From Herpomyces periplanetae (taxonomy: Eukaryota; Ascomycota; Laboulbeniomycetes; Herpomycetales; Herpomycetaceae): 64,000 bases of DNA. Within the stretch, counting starts at the first letter, position 1. Each line of letters starts with the position of its first letter. Below are positions 45,306 through 56,425 of this stretch, one piece after another. A model generated the notes under the pieces. The model worked only from the letters and a program-made list of their open reading frames with translations, had not been told where the DNA came from and made no database searches. The stretch lies in NCBI GenBank assembly GCA_009733715.1, contig WMKJ01000004.1, positions 62,001 through 126,000 of the forward strand, in the 5' to 3' direction. Made by a program: the position numbers and the translations under genes.

Positions 45306-48224
45306 CTAATCCTCTGTAATATCACCGTACTCCCAACAACCACGACGTCCATCTCGTGCCACAACTTCAATTGTTCGTAATGTTTCAAACACAGCAGCAT
45401 ATCCCCGTTCCCATCCTTTCATACGCTTGGGTACAATTGCAAGTCCTTCTTCAACCATTTCGGCGTTTACACTTTTCTGTATACAGCCTTTATCCGTACA
45501 TTGAGTTCTGTACAATGTTACATATAATAAAGGACCTCCAGATGATCCTGGACCAGTAACGTTTTCTTCATGTTCAATTCCAGCAATATATTCCCGACCA
45601 CAAACTCGATCTTGAATCCAGTTTGTCACATCTTGTGTATAATCACCTCCGGGAAACTGTATAAAGGCAAACTTTGCATTCTGAGCTTGCGCTTTCAGCT
45701 TTGAAAGATTAAAATCGCTGGACAGAGGTCTTAAATCCGTCCATACTAAATTTTCACAATTACCATAGTCAATATACTCAACATCTGCTCTTTGTTTTTC
45801 ACGATCTACCCATCTCACCCTAGCTCGATACCAACAATCATCCTCGGAAAATTTGGCTGATACTAATTCTCCAACTTTGGGTGGTGCCGTTAATCCTTTT
45901 TTTCCCGCCGGTGAAATGTGAAACGAAGCAAACGAGGACATAAGTGATGTTAACGCCGTCGTTCCCGCTCCTATAATCTGTAACTTGAATCTTCCATCTT
46001 GTTCGTCAAATGATGTAATAGTTACACGCTGGAATTCCGTTTTTGTGGTTCCAGCCCCTTCAGTGTTACCATTAACTGCTGAACCATCACCACTTTCTGT
46101 GCCGTTTACTTCTTGATCCGCACCTCTACCATTGTTCCGCTCTTCTTCTTTGCTCGGATCCCAGTCATGCCACAGACCTTTACGCTCTGCTTTTGCCTTA
46201 CTTTCTGCAGCAAAAAACTCATTCGCAAATCCACTCTTTTCCGCCGAGTAAGCGTGTACCTTCGCCAATCCTTCTTCCAATAAAATTTTGGCAAAATTTT
46301 CCCCATTTACCCATATAACTCCAATAAATCCTCCAACTTTATCACAATCTTCAATGTCTAATGTTACATCTCGCTGTAAACATCGTCGATTTGCAAAATC
46401 CAATGCTTGCATGCCAAACGGTTCGCTCTTTTCTTCCGGATTTCTTGCTGCACGAGGTGCTCTAATTCCAGATAATACTAATGTAAGCCGTGCGTTTTCT
46501 CGAGGAATCAATATGGAAAATCGACTCCCAGACTTTGCAAAATCCACTATAGCTGGTATCTTTCTCTGCCGACTAAGAATTGTCAAATGTCGTTTAGCCT
46601 TTTCCAAACTTTCGCTACTATCCATATACTTGGGAATAGATGGTGCTTTGTTTCCCCACATCCCTTTCCCTTCCGCTTGCGCTGCCGCTTCTGATCGCAA
46701 AAGTTCATCGTAAATAGGTGATCGATCACTATCATCCGCTCGATGTCGAATTACTGAAGCGTAACCATTTTCCACCAAAAGTAATGCTATATTTTTGCTG
46801 TTTAACGTTACCGATACCATATCTCTTTCCTCAAATCCATCCGTAGCCGGTCTTCGAGCTATAAACGTAACTTTAACATGTTTGCCTATCAATCTTTTAC
46901 GGAGAAATTCTTTCGCCTCAACACTCCATCCTGCTTGCTTAGGATCTGACGGTTTAGGCTGTCGAATACTACTCAAACTAATACGTCTTTCCCCATCTGC
47001 CTTTGTTCGAACATACAATGTATCCGCATTGATAATCCGACTAACAATCATATCCTGTTCAACCGTACTATTTTTTGATGCCACATGATCCTTAAAAAGT
47101 CCCTTTTTATTCTCTTTGGCAAACTTTTCCGCTTGACGTAATTTACTCATTTCCGCCCCCAGCAAGGTAGAATGATAATCTGTGCATCGAGCCAGACCTT
47201 CCTTTAGAATAAATGGTGCAATGCTACCTTGTACAGGATGACTGACCGAGCCGACTAACTGATCTTGAGGATTTATGCCCAAAATCATAACGCTGACATT
47301 TCTTTGTAGCAAGCGCACTTCCACAAAATTATGTGATTCTTCTGCAAACGGTTCCGCTGCTCGTTCTACCCCTTTAGCTATATCAATTCGCTTAGTCGTA
47401 GGCGCTCTAACTCCCGCTATCAACAAAATAGTTTGAACATGATGCGTCGGCGATAGTATTAGTCTAACCACCAAGCGATCACCGCTCAACACCTTTTCCA
47501 CAATGGCTGCACTTGTCAGCCCTATACCCTACGTTTAATTAACGACTCGTTTCACTTACCTTCCATAACTTGTCCTTTACGAGAATCTACAAACTCTTGA
47601 ATATTCATAATATCGTATTGAGTAGTTACCCATTCCCGAGTTTTGGAGTATTGACCTCTATTCTCATTTATCGCGATTGATTGAGCATCTTTCAAGCGTT
47701 GAACCATGGCATGAAGGTCTTCCGTTTCATCCCGCTTAATTGCATCTTCACGAAGTTTAACCCAGCCTTCGGCAATGCAAAGTTCCGGAACAGATGGACC
47801 ACCCGGTAGAATGATTACACCGTACTCACGTTTCGTCGTAGTTTTTACCGTGTACAAAACGCGAAAAGTGACCACTTTACCCACGAGTAATCGTCTCAAA
47901 AAGTCGCGAGATTCAAAAGCGTAAGGCTACCCCCTCAAATGTAGAAATTAGCAGCATATACTATTGTATTCAAAAATTGTCCTTCACCCACGCTCACCTG
48001 CCCGTGCATACACGCCCATACCGACACCACGCTAAATGTTTAAACAAGCAAAATCATCCTTGTTAAATAAAATGCTAACCTACCTCATCGCCATCACGTC
48101 GAAGTCTTGGGGCGTTGACAAACGCTAAGCTTAACGTGCGCTCAAGTTGTGGTTTGTGCATACTGTGCAAAACCACAGTATCACCAGAGAGAACAGATTT
48201 AACCTTAGCTTGACACACTGCCAT
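45306..48224 (-). CDS. SND1: Tudor-staphylococcal nuclease protein (SND1/Tudor-SN), 902 aa
   Basis: RNA-binding scaffold of RNA granules, translation and splicing. Three exons: 48224 to about 48085, 47926-47560 and 47506-45306. The introns are GTAGGT...GGTAG and a very short GTAAGT...GTGCAG of 53 bases. Exon 1 codes MAVCQAKVKSVLSGDTVVLH and ends RRDGDE, joining PYAFESRDFLRRLLVGKVV. Four SN-like repeats follow, with VLSGDRLVVRLIL and GVRAPTTKRID in the second. Then come the Tudor domain (KVGELVSAKFSEDDCWYRAR, VEYIDYGN) and a terminal partial SN domain. SN active-site residues seem degenerate in several repeats, which is usual. The length matches fungal orthologues. It diverges from the histidinol-phosphatase gene across 1 kb. 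Confidence 0.94.
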
Positions 48225-49230
48225 TGGAAGCAATTACGTTGAAGATACACTCTGTACTTGTAGTCGATATGTAAATGCCACGTTTAAGCCTAAGGCCAAC
48301 AAGTTATAGCTTAGCAATAAATTAATTCCCTACAGTGTTTTCTCGCCTGCCAAACAACCTTTCAGTTCCCTCTGCACCTTTAATATTTTTAAAAATTTGT
48401 TAAACTATCTTTAAAGTAGACCTGTAAGAAACGATCCGCGTATATCACGTCAAGTCGACCCACGCACAAACCCGCTCGCCCTGAGTTTCAATTTAATTAA
48501 ACACTACTAAACGCTCTCCCGAGTTATCAAATGAATTGAGCTACGTTAAAAACTGTTCCAAGCTGTGATTAACCGAAATATCCTGTTAGACGAGTCAACT
48601 CGCGAATCTGAAATCCCCAATCCACTCCATCGTCCGCAACTTTTTTCGAACGCCCTTGGTCCGGCCGGAACAACCTTCTCCCACCAATTTTGTCTTACTA
48701 ACCCATCTACAGCCTTACTTCATTCGATGCCTTATCACGTGTTACTTAGTTTAGAAATAACGAATGCTTCTAGAAAGAATTTTGTTGAGAAAAATTTCGA
48801 CTCTGTAGGGCTGACTGGCCGCGAATCAGATAGGAAGGAGCTGAGGCGGAGAAATGGAAACGACGGGCTAAGTCGAGTATCTGGTTTGGGTAAGTTTGGC
48901 CAAGTCAGCTATACGGGAATGTTATACAGTTAATTTATTTCCCTATGCTGGAGCTGATATTTGGTATCTTCGGTACAGATAATCATGGCTCAATGTATTA
49001 TTTTGGGGCTTTGTCAATTAAAATATTAGTGTTCATAGTTAACTGGTTGACTTGGACGTTTATAGCCGCTAATATTATCTACTTTTCCTCTCTTCTACTT
49101 ACTTTTCTTCACTTAATTGTGAATTCATTTTTAGTATTATATCTCATTTAAAATATTGTTTTAAACTTTTTTAGTTAGATAATGTGCCCTCAATAGTTAC
49201 ATCAAACTTAAGTAAACGAATGGTGTAAAT
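48225..49230. promoter_or_regulatory. Divergent promoter, SND1 / HIS2-like
   Basis: One kilobase of non-coding sequence. At 48591-48602, cgagtcaactcg is a near palindrome whose reverse strand reads TTGACTCG, one mismatch from the Gcn4/CPC1 element TGACTCA. That would suit amino-acid control of histidine biosynthesis, but a single imperfect site is weak evidence. Confidence 0.35.
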
Positions 49231-50271
49231 ATGCCCTTCACCCATCACAGTCACTCGGGTCAATACTGCGCCCACGCCGTTGACGAACTCGACTCTATCG
49301 TTCATGCTGCCCGTCAGAAAAATATGCGTGTCTTTGCTCTAACTGAGCATGTCCCTCGTCAAAACTCTGATTTATATCCCGAAGAAATTGGGTTTTTCGA
49401 CGAGAATTCCCTCGCCCAACGCTTCGCTAACTTCATTAATCACGCTAAAAGGTTGCGAGCCGAAAGTTTAAACCTACGAAACGTAGCAATACTTCATGCT
49501 TCTGTTGCTGATCCTGATGATGTACATATCAATACGTCCATTTTAATCGGTTTTGAGGTAGAATGGATCCATCCTGAAAGCAATTCAGAAGCTGTATACT
49601 ATCGCCAACTTTATGAAAACGAAGATTTCGACATCTTTATCGGTTCAGTACATCATTTGTTTGGTATCCCGATAGATTACGATGTAGAAAATTTTATGTT
49701 GGCTCGCTCCCGTTCTCCTCAAAAAAGTGATGCTAGTTTAATCGAACACTACTTCGACGTTCAGTATGATATGCTACAAAAACTTCGACCTCCTATTGTA
49801 GGTCACTTTGACTTGATTCGCTTGCTTAGTACGTATAAGAACGATACGTTGAAGTCATTCCCTCAAATTTGGGCAAAAATTATACGTAACCTTCATTTTG
49901 TTAAATCGTACGGTGGAACTCTAGAGTTGAATAGTTCCGCCTTGCGCAAAGGTCTCAATGAGCCTTATCCACAGCGTGACATAGTATTAGCTTGGAAAGA
50001 AATGAACGGCCAGTTCGTCATGAGTGACGACAGTCACGGTATAGATCAGATTGCCTGTCACTATACACAGCTATTTGAGTTTATAAAATCCTGTCAGTTG
50101 GCTCACATTTCATACTTCGAACCTACTTCACATAGGGCTCGACTTGCTCACATGTCAGTCGAATGTCTAGAAAATATCTTCTCACCCTATGCTGTTCAAG
50201 GAAAATTCTCTGCCGGTTCGCTCTCTTCAACGTCAAATTTACGTAATAAACAGACAAAGAATGCAAACTGA
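49231..50271 (+). CDS. HIS2: Histidinol-phosphatase (PHP family), 346 aa
   Basis: Dephosphorylates histidinol phosphate, the penultimate step of histidine synthesis. Single exon from ATG. The PHP-fold metal ligands are visible in order: FTHHSHSGQYC at the start, FALTEHVPR, LIGFEVEW, DIFIGSVHHLFGIP, VGHFDLIRL and FVMSDDSHG. The HSH and SDDSHG motifs and the central Glu are intact, so activity is expected. Length fits fungal orthologues (about 310-340 aa). The Ser/Asn-rich last 25 residues are an extension. Confidence 0.94.
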   Translation: MPFTHHSHSGQYCAHAVDELDSIVHAARQKNMRVFALTEHVPRQNSDLYPEEIGFFDENSLAQRFANFINHAKRLRAESLNLRNVAILHASVADPDDVHINTSILIGFEVEWIHPESNSEAVYYRQLYENEDFDIFIGSVHHLFGIPIDYDVENFMLARSRSPQKSDASLIEHYFDVQYDMLQKLRPPIVGHFDLIRLLSTYKNDTLKSFPQIWAKIIRNLHFVKSYGGTLELNSSALRKGLNEPYPQRDIVLAWKEMNGQFVMSDDSHGIDQIACHYTQLFEFIKSCQLAHISYFEPTSHRARLAHMSVECLENIFSPYAVQGKFSAGSLSSTSNLRNKQTKNAN

Positions 50272-50528
50272 ATACCATGACTTATATTCACAAAAAAAGC
50301 TCCACAGTACTGTTTGGTACACCAGTATGGAGTTATCTTGATTTATAGCATTAATGTAACACTGTAAACCTCTAAAAAATTGGCACCATATACCGATAAT
50401 TTTATTCAGTTTCCTTATAAAAAGAGTAACATAAATACATAATAACCAGTGCAATACGATGTATTTAAGCTACAAATTCATATTTCCCCTTTAATTTATC
50501 ATGCCGAATGGAGTAAATGAGCCTTCAT

Positions 50529-51363
50529 TTATCCCGAAATCCCAATGACACCTGGAATTAACCCGCGTCAGTTAATAATTACTGCGTAAATATACGAATA
50601 GCATTGAGATATAAGTCTTACCGCAGGCTGCTCTTCCACCAGCGTTACCCGTTGTTTTGGAGTCAGGGTGATCTGTTTTACCAAGATCATCAACCCCAGC
50701 ATGAACAACAACACATCGCTAAGAAACCCCAAGTTAATATATGCAACAATCGACGAGGCTGCTTGAGAAAAAGCAGATAGCTTTTACGCGGAAATGGAAA
50801 ATTTAAAGAAACATGGTGAAAATAAATCAAGGACCACTTACACCAATCACACTATGAGGACCTATTAGCTTCACTTGGGTATCTTTAATTATACCGTTAG
50901 AGTTCCCTTCTCCATCCGTTTGGATGTTTCCCAAGTCTCCAACGTGACGATCTTCATCATCGGGACCACCATGAGATTTGCTAAACGGATTAACTATGCA
51001 TATAGATATTAACACCCAATGTTGCCACGATTAAAATTCCATACATGAATAACATTAGTGAGAGAATACTTACAGTGAGGTCCAGCGCTTAAGCAACCGT
51101 TGGTATTATCACCGAAAGCATGAATGTGCATACCACGAGAGGCATTTTTATCGTGATTTTTAATGGAATAAGTAATAGTTGTTGGTTCAAATTCGGTGTT
51201 TTGTTCAAACGTAACCGTCCCCGTAACTGGCGAGTCACCGCGTAAAACTGCTACTAAATTAATAGTTCAGTATAAAATTTAACCAAATGTATCAAAAACA
51301 GGGTAGTTATGGCAAGTTTAGTATAGTAAGTATACTGCCACGCGCCTTACCGGCTCGAACCAT
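50529..51363 (-). CDS. SOD1: Cu/Zn superoxide dismutase, 153 aa
   Basis: Dismutates superoxide in cytosol and the mitochondrial intermembrane space. Five exons: 51363-51351 (13 bases, MVRA plus one base), 51250-51074, 50993-50842, 50718-50622 and 50551-50529 (23 bases). All introns are GT-AG, and the total of 462 bases closes exactly at 153 residues plus stop. Copper and zinc ligands are present in [29 protein letters not shown] and [12 protein letters not shown]. The electrostatic-guidance Arg lies in NAGGRAACG, and both disulfide Cys are present (TNGC and AACG). The protein ends GVIGISG. There is no signal peptide, so it is the cytosolic enzyme. Confidence 0.97.
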
Positions 51364-51841
51364 TTTGACAATACGAGACCTTGACAAGTTATAATTACTG
51401 ATGCGCTTAAATAAATTCAAAGAATAACTTAGTAGTTGTAGATATTATTCAAGTGATTCAAAAGTAAAACACCACCAGAGAAAACTGGGTTAGGGAAAGA
51501 GTATTTAAACACCAGCTCCAAAGGGAAGAATGTAAATCCGGCCAAACGGTGGAGTTAAGAATCCGTACGGATCGGAACAGGTTATTAGATAGGTGGACAG
51601 CATGATAGTGGCAGAGGGAGATGGGTAGGAGGGACTTTTGGCTCAGGGCAATTCGTTAACTGGAAATCTAGTGGATTGATAAAGGAGGGCTTCGAGTATA
51701 TAGAATGTGGGATTCATGATAGATACCGGCGCAAGGAATTGAGTAAGATGGGTTTCCCAGTTAAACCCGGTTTTGGAAAGTAGATGCGACAGATGAAGAA
51801 TGGGAGAATAAAAAGAGTGGATGACAAGGATACGCCAACGA
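51364..51841. other. SOD1 promoter and ARPC5 3' flank
   Basis: A 478-base spacer in tandem - strand order. It is purine-rich on + from about 51590. No gene-like feature. Confidence 0.45.
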
Positions 51842-52655
51842 CTAAATTATCCGTCTATCGGATAATACTCTCATGATACTACCGTAACCACCAAATTCGA
51901 AAGATTTTTCGTGCCAACTTAGTAGTACACTCAACATTTGGCCACTATTCTCAGTTAAGTTTCCCGCTGGTGTACGTGAACGAAAGGGAGGATAACTTCC
52001 TGTCCCTTGGGGATTGATATGACCCGATGTGGAAGTGTTTGACAAATTTTGTGATGAACAATGTTCCATTCCTCGATAACTGTTTTCTCGGGTACGTAAG
52101 TGAATTAATGGACATGAAATTAAAACTTGCTGATAAATTGTCAAAACAAATATTTGTATGAGGGTTAACCGTACATATACTTCATGAGCAAATCTATAAG
52201 TGAAGTTCCATCGGGCTCATCACGAACTTTTTGTAGAACCGTATTCATATCAGACTGACGTATTGATTGTAGCACTTCCATAACAGTGCATAAATACAAC
52301 TCCTTGATACAATGTTAGAAGATTGAATTGGTTCACAAATTAACGAGTACGTTAAATGACAAACGATTTAGTTAATTCAATTTCCACATGGAGAGGAATT
52401 ACAAATTAATTAGGAATGTATAACCTTGCCCTTTTCATCAGCTCCATACGGTATATTCTGAAGCGCAAATTTTAATGCCCCAAAAGCATCACTACTACGA
52501 ATAAATTGTCGAATTTGATTGATTCTGTTTTGAACTTCAGCTAGTGGTACGAGATCATACTTAGGTACCAATCGCGACATATCAAAATTTATAGTCGAAT
52601 AAGGATCATATTTATCGACATTTACGGTTCTCCAATTAACATAAGGTACAGACAT
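51842..52655 (-). CDS. ARPC5: Arp2/3 complex subunit 5 (ARPC5/p16), 198 aa
   Basis: Smallest subunit of the actin-nucleating Arp2/3 complex, needed for cortical actin patches. Exons 52655-52425, 52302-52175 and 52079-51842 total 597 bases. Recognisable parts: VNWRTVNVDKYDPYS at the start, FGALKFALQNIPYGADEKGK, ELYLCTVMEVLQSIRQSDMN, DLLMKYIYRGMEH across intron 2, and the strongly conserved tail SVLLSWHEKSFEFGGYGSI with RVLSDRRII. Between the helical core and tail lies a Ser/Thr/Pro linker. Intron 2 must use GTACGG at 52174; the overlapping GTTAAC five bases downstream would shift the frame and lose the tail. The family is certain; the first donor GTTATA is slightly unusual. Confidence 0.93.
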
Positions 52656-53155
52656 AATTTCAATTTAGACGTAAAATATCTTGAAAATTTTCTTTTTATA
52701 ATAATTTGCTCAGGAAATTTTTTGATAAAACAAATCTTCAACAAGCCGTGAACTCTACCCAAAATTCTATTTTGTCCCTTCAAAAAGCTCCTTTCGCGAT
52801 TTTTTTAGGAGTGAAGAAAAAATGGGAAAAATTGCTTCGACAGAGCAGCCCTGTGGCTGTGTCTATGCTGACAAAGCAACCATTGTGGCTGTGCATTGCG
52901 TCATAGAACTTTTGGACTTCGGGTAAGTGTTCTTCTGTGTGCAGCTCCGCCACACTTGTGATTTATTATTAGACTACAGCACGTGATGATTCCCTCCCGA
53001 ATTTTTGGCGAATCGTGATGCGAAACGGGGAAAGGTTAACATACTTTTCTTAGTTGCATGAATTCTAGAAATAAATGTTGCCTAAATATTAGTTTTGTCA
53101 TTTTTCCCAAGGAGGTAGTTCTAAGAAATTGGTTTTACTTGGATTTAAGTTTGTC
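52656..53155. promoter_or_regulatory. Divergent promoter, ARPC5 / BOR1-like
   Basis: A 500-base spacer between divergent starts. It holds short + frames opening around 52706 that lack family resemblance. Two copies of ctgtggctgtg-like sequence occur at 52850-52895. Confidence 0.4.
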
Positions 53156-55393
53156 ATGTGGTCTCAAATTAAAAGGTGTTTTGCGCATCGATGGTCTTCC
53201 GTGTGGGCGAATCGATGGGGTCACGGAATGATAAGGGACTTTCGAAGAAGATTTCCCTATTACAAGAGTGATTGGAAAGACGCATTAAACTATCGAGTTA
53301 TTCCGTCAACTGTGTATATTTACTTTGCTAAGTATGACTATTGTGAATTTATGATTAGCTTAGCTACGAGGTTTAATTGCATTTAACTATGTATATAGTA
53401 TCGGCTAATTTTGGTTTGGTGATAATTATTGAGAAAAATATGTCAAGATCAAATGGAATATTTTAAACTTTAATGTGTACTTATGCGCCCTTGTTTATAC
53501 TGGCATTAGATTCGTGGATTCATGAAATCTTTGCGACTAATACTTGGTTTAGTATACTGCCCGCTTTGGCGTTTTCGCTGGATATGTTTGAGAAGATGCC
53601 ATCCGTATATGGCGTCAACGAAGTTCTCTTCTCGTCTGTAATTGGAGCGTTATTATTTTCGTTGTTTTCTGCACAACCTTTAGTCATTGTGGGCGTAACG
53701 GGTATATTCAACTGGCAGTTGTCAAGGTTGAAATGGTCATTGGGCTCATTACTTCTTACATTTGCAGGACCGATAACAGTTTTTAATGAAACTGTGTACA
53801 ACATTATTCGTGGGCTTCGAATCGATTATTTTTCCTTCATGTGCTGGATTGGCATGTATGTCCTATTCTCAGAACAACCTCTTTTACATGAGCACAACGT
53901 GTCATTTTAAAATGAACCCCGATACTCAATGAAAGCTAACGGCAGTGGTATGCGATGAGTCGCAATACTACATTTTTTTCACTCAAGTTGGACGATGATA
54001 ATTCATTGGTTATTAGCAGCAGGGAATTCGTGCAATTTGCTCCATCACGTTACTCGATTCTCGTGTGATATTTTTTCACTATACGTTGCTGTTATCTACT
54101 TGCAAAAGGGCGTTCAATTGCTCATTAGTCAATGGAGAATCAGTGATGCGGCAGGTTTTCAAGCCGTTTCCGTAGCGTTGTTAACCCTGATTACCATGTT
54201 AACGTGTGTAAAGTTGGGCAAAGGTGTACTAGTAAAACGGCGAGTGGGAAAGATTTTAGAGGATTACGCGGCGCCACTTGCAATTATCTTGTTCACGGGA
54301 TTATCGTATGTGAAGTTTATGAAAGTGATAAAATTTTCGCGCATTCCGATTGGCAAAGCGTTTCACCCGACGTTTCCACGCAATTGGATTATCGAATTTT
54401 GGAAACTAGATGCAAAAGGTGTGTTCCTTGCCTTGCCATTTGCGATCTTACTTTCTATACTCTTCTGGTTTGACCATAATGGTAAGCTAATATAATTCTC
54501 AGTATATTTAACATGACTGCTTGCCTGTGGGAGCCGTAAAAAACGCGATCGCAGTAACAAGTATAGTATAATAAATAGCGAATTATGACTGACTGTATAA
54601 TGCAGTTTCATCATTGATCTCGCAGAGCAATGAATTTCCACTGCGTAAGCCGCCTGGGTTTCACTGGGACATATTTTTACTGGGAGGAGTTACAGGAATT
54701 TCGGGTATACTGGGAATTCCTTTTCCTAACGGGCTGATTCCACAAGCACCAATTCACACACGGTCGTTGCTCGTTAACAAAAAGGTTATGCGAGAGAAAG
54801 AACACCAAAGAACTAAAAATATTAGTCCATGTAACGACAGAGGAATTTTTGAGTCCACATGTCATGGAGACATTTACGATGGCACATCATACGTTGTTGA
54901 ACAACGCTTTACCAATTTGGCACAAGGCTTGCTAACGTTATTAACCATGTTACACTCATCCTTATACGTTTTAAATTTAATTCCCCAATCGGTTTTGGCG
55001 GGACTGTTTTTGTATATGGGATTGGATACCTTACAAGACAATGGAATAGTGTGTTTACTTATATATATACTAAGTGATGGAACAATTGATGGAAACATGA
55101 ACGATTATGGTGAAGTTTTAGTTGATAATCGAAGTGAAAAGGAGGCTTACTTTGTTAAATTACGTCGACTTAGACGGCAGAAAGCTATTTGGTGCTTTGT
55201 AGGGATTCAACTGGTTGGCTGTACTGGTACATTTATCATTACTCAAACTGTAGCAGCTGTAGGGTTTCCGGTATTTATTTTAGCGTTAATTCCGGTGCGA
55301 AGTTTATTACTGGGGAAATGGTTTCGGAAAGAAGAACTTGATGTGCTTGATGCACCGATTCTCGACGTTAAATTGACGTTAGATCGTGCCTAG
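53156..55393 (+). CDS. BOR1: Bor1-type borate/anion transporter (SLC4 family), 564 aa
   Basis: Plasma-membrane or vacuolar HCO3-type anion transporter that exports borate in yeast. Five exons: 53156-53331, 53553-53701, 53768-53855, 53988-54481 and 54606-55393, total 1695 bases; all introns GT-AG. Splicing restores RVIPSTVYIYFANILPALAF, QPLVIVGVTGPITVFNETVY, CWIGIWTMIIHWLLAAGNSC and FWFDHNVSSLISQ. Landmark segments are TRFSCDIFSLYVAVIYLQKG, the gate motif GLIPQAPIHTRSLL, and LNLIPQSVLAGLFLYMGL. Ten or more membrane helices are expected. The start is the first ATG (MWSQIKRCF); the frame reaches 53129 only as TTG. The C-terminal tail is short. Confidence 0.94.
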
Positions 55394-55651
55394 AAATGAT
55401 GTAACAGTGATGGGCGGGGGGGACGAAAAAAACGGATAAATTTGTTTACGCGAATGAACAAAATATTGATGATTATGATATTATACCTATGTGCAGATAA
55501 ATATACGATTTTGAGAAGTTAACTACTCTCTTATCGATGACGTTAAATTGAAAATTCATGAGAGGAGGGGAAAATGGAACGAATAAATGGAATAACAAGA
55601 AGCAAACAAAGTATCATTTCAGACTGTATCAAGTTAACAATTCAGGGAGAT

Positions 55652-56425
55652 TTATTTAATTTGTTGACTCGAATTACTTGTCGGATAGCGAGAAGGTAAA
55701 GGAAACATGAAAGGATCTGACTGAAATTGGTGCTCCTGGGACTGCATAACGTACATTTGCTGATGGGGATGAGAGTGTGAATGTGGATGAACTTGCTGAA
55801 GTGGGGGATATAAATCGGATGGATTGGTTAATTGATCGTTGGTCAACTGAAGGGATAAATGAGATGAATGGTTTGGAGGTAAATAAGAACGATCAGTTTG
55901 ACAATGGTAAGGACCGTTGGAAACATCGGAAACCTGCGCTTCATCGTGGGTAAACTGAGATGTCATTTCAGGATGTCCTGATACGCCCAGGTGAGATACA
56001 AAGGATTGATGAGATTGTAAATCCAGTGGCGTTGCCGATGATGATGGAGTAGAGGTTGAAACATGAGGTTGACTTGGTACATTTATAGAGTATGAATGAA
56101 GATTATGCCCGTTAAGATTAACATCACCGTTTGATACGCCGGTAGGATTTTTTGGTGTATAATTAGCAGTTGATACATTTCCTGTGCAAGGGGACTGTAC
56201 ATTTGTCGGCGCAGTTCCCGTAACATTTGAATTTGAGTAAACTTGACCGCAGGGGATTGTTGCGGAATAAGGAATTGAAGGTGGTATTTTAACGGATGAA
56301 AGTTTAAGGGAAGAATCATCGGGTTGATTTATCGTATTAACCGGATTAATAGCAATTGAAATTGGATCTGTATCATCACAATTTGGCTCCTCAATCCCCG
56401 TCATATCGTACGCCCCTCGTCCCAT
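55652..56425 (-). CDS. Pro/His/Gln/Ser-rich protein of unknown function, 257 aa
   Basis: A single frame from an ATG, MGRGAYDMTGIEEPNCDD. I do not recognise it. The chain is low-complexity: Asn/Ser/Thr-rich in the first half, then SHLSLQLTNDQLTNPSDL, then a His/Pro/Gln segment (HPHSHSHPHQQMYVMQSQE) near residue 215. There is no signal peptide, membrane helix or known domain. Composition resembles activation regions of fungal transcription factors. The 3 kb of pyrimidine-rich leader on its strand is like that of other regulatory genes here. It may be only part of a longer gene. It is convergent with BOR1. Confidence 0.45.
   Translation of the reverse strand: MGRGAYDMTGIEEPNCDDTDPISIAINPVNTINQPDDSSLKLSSVKIPPSIPYSATIPCGQVYSNSNVTGTAPTNVQSPCTGNVSTANYTPKNPTGVSNGDVNLNGHNLHSYSINVPSQPHVSTSTPSSSATPLDLQSHQSFVSHLGVSGHPEMTSQFTHDEAQVSDVSNGPYHCQTDRSYLPPNHSSHLSLQLTNDQLTNPSDLYPPLQQVHPHSHSHPHQQMYVMQSQEHQFQSDPFMFPLPSRYPTSNSSQQIK

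Noticed and set aside
53129-53155. Upstream extension of the BOR1-like start
   Set aside because: The frame opens with TTG; the first ATG is at 53156.
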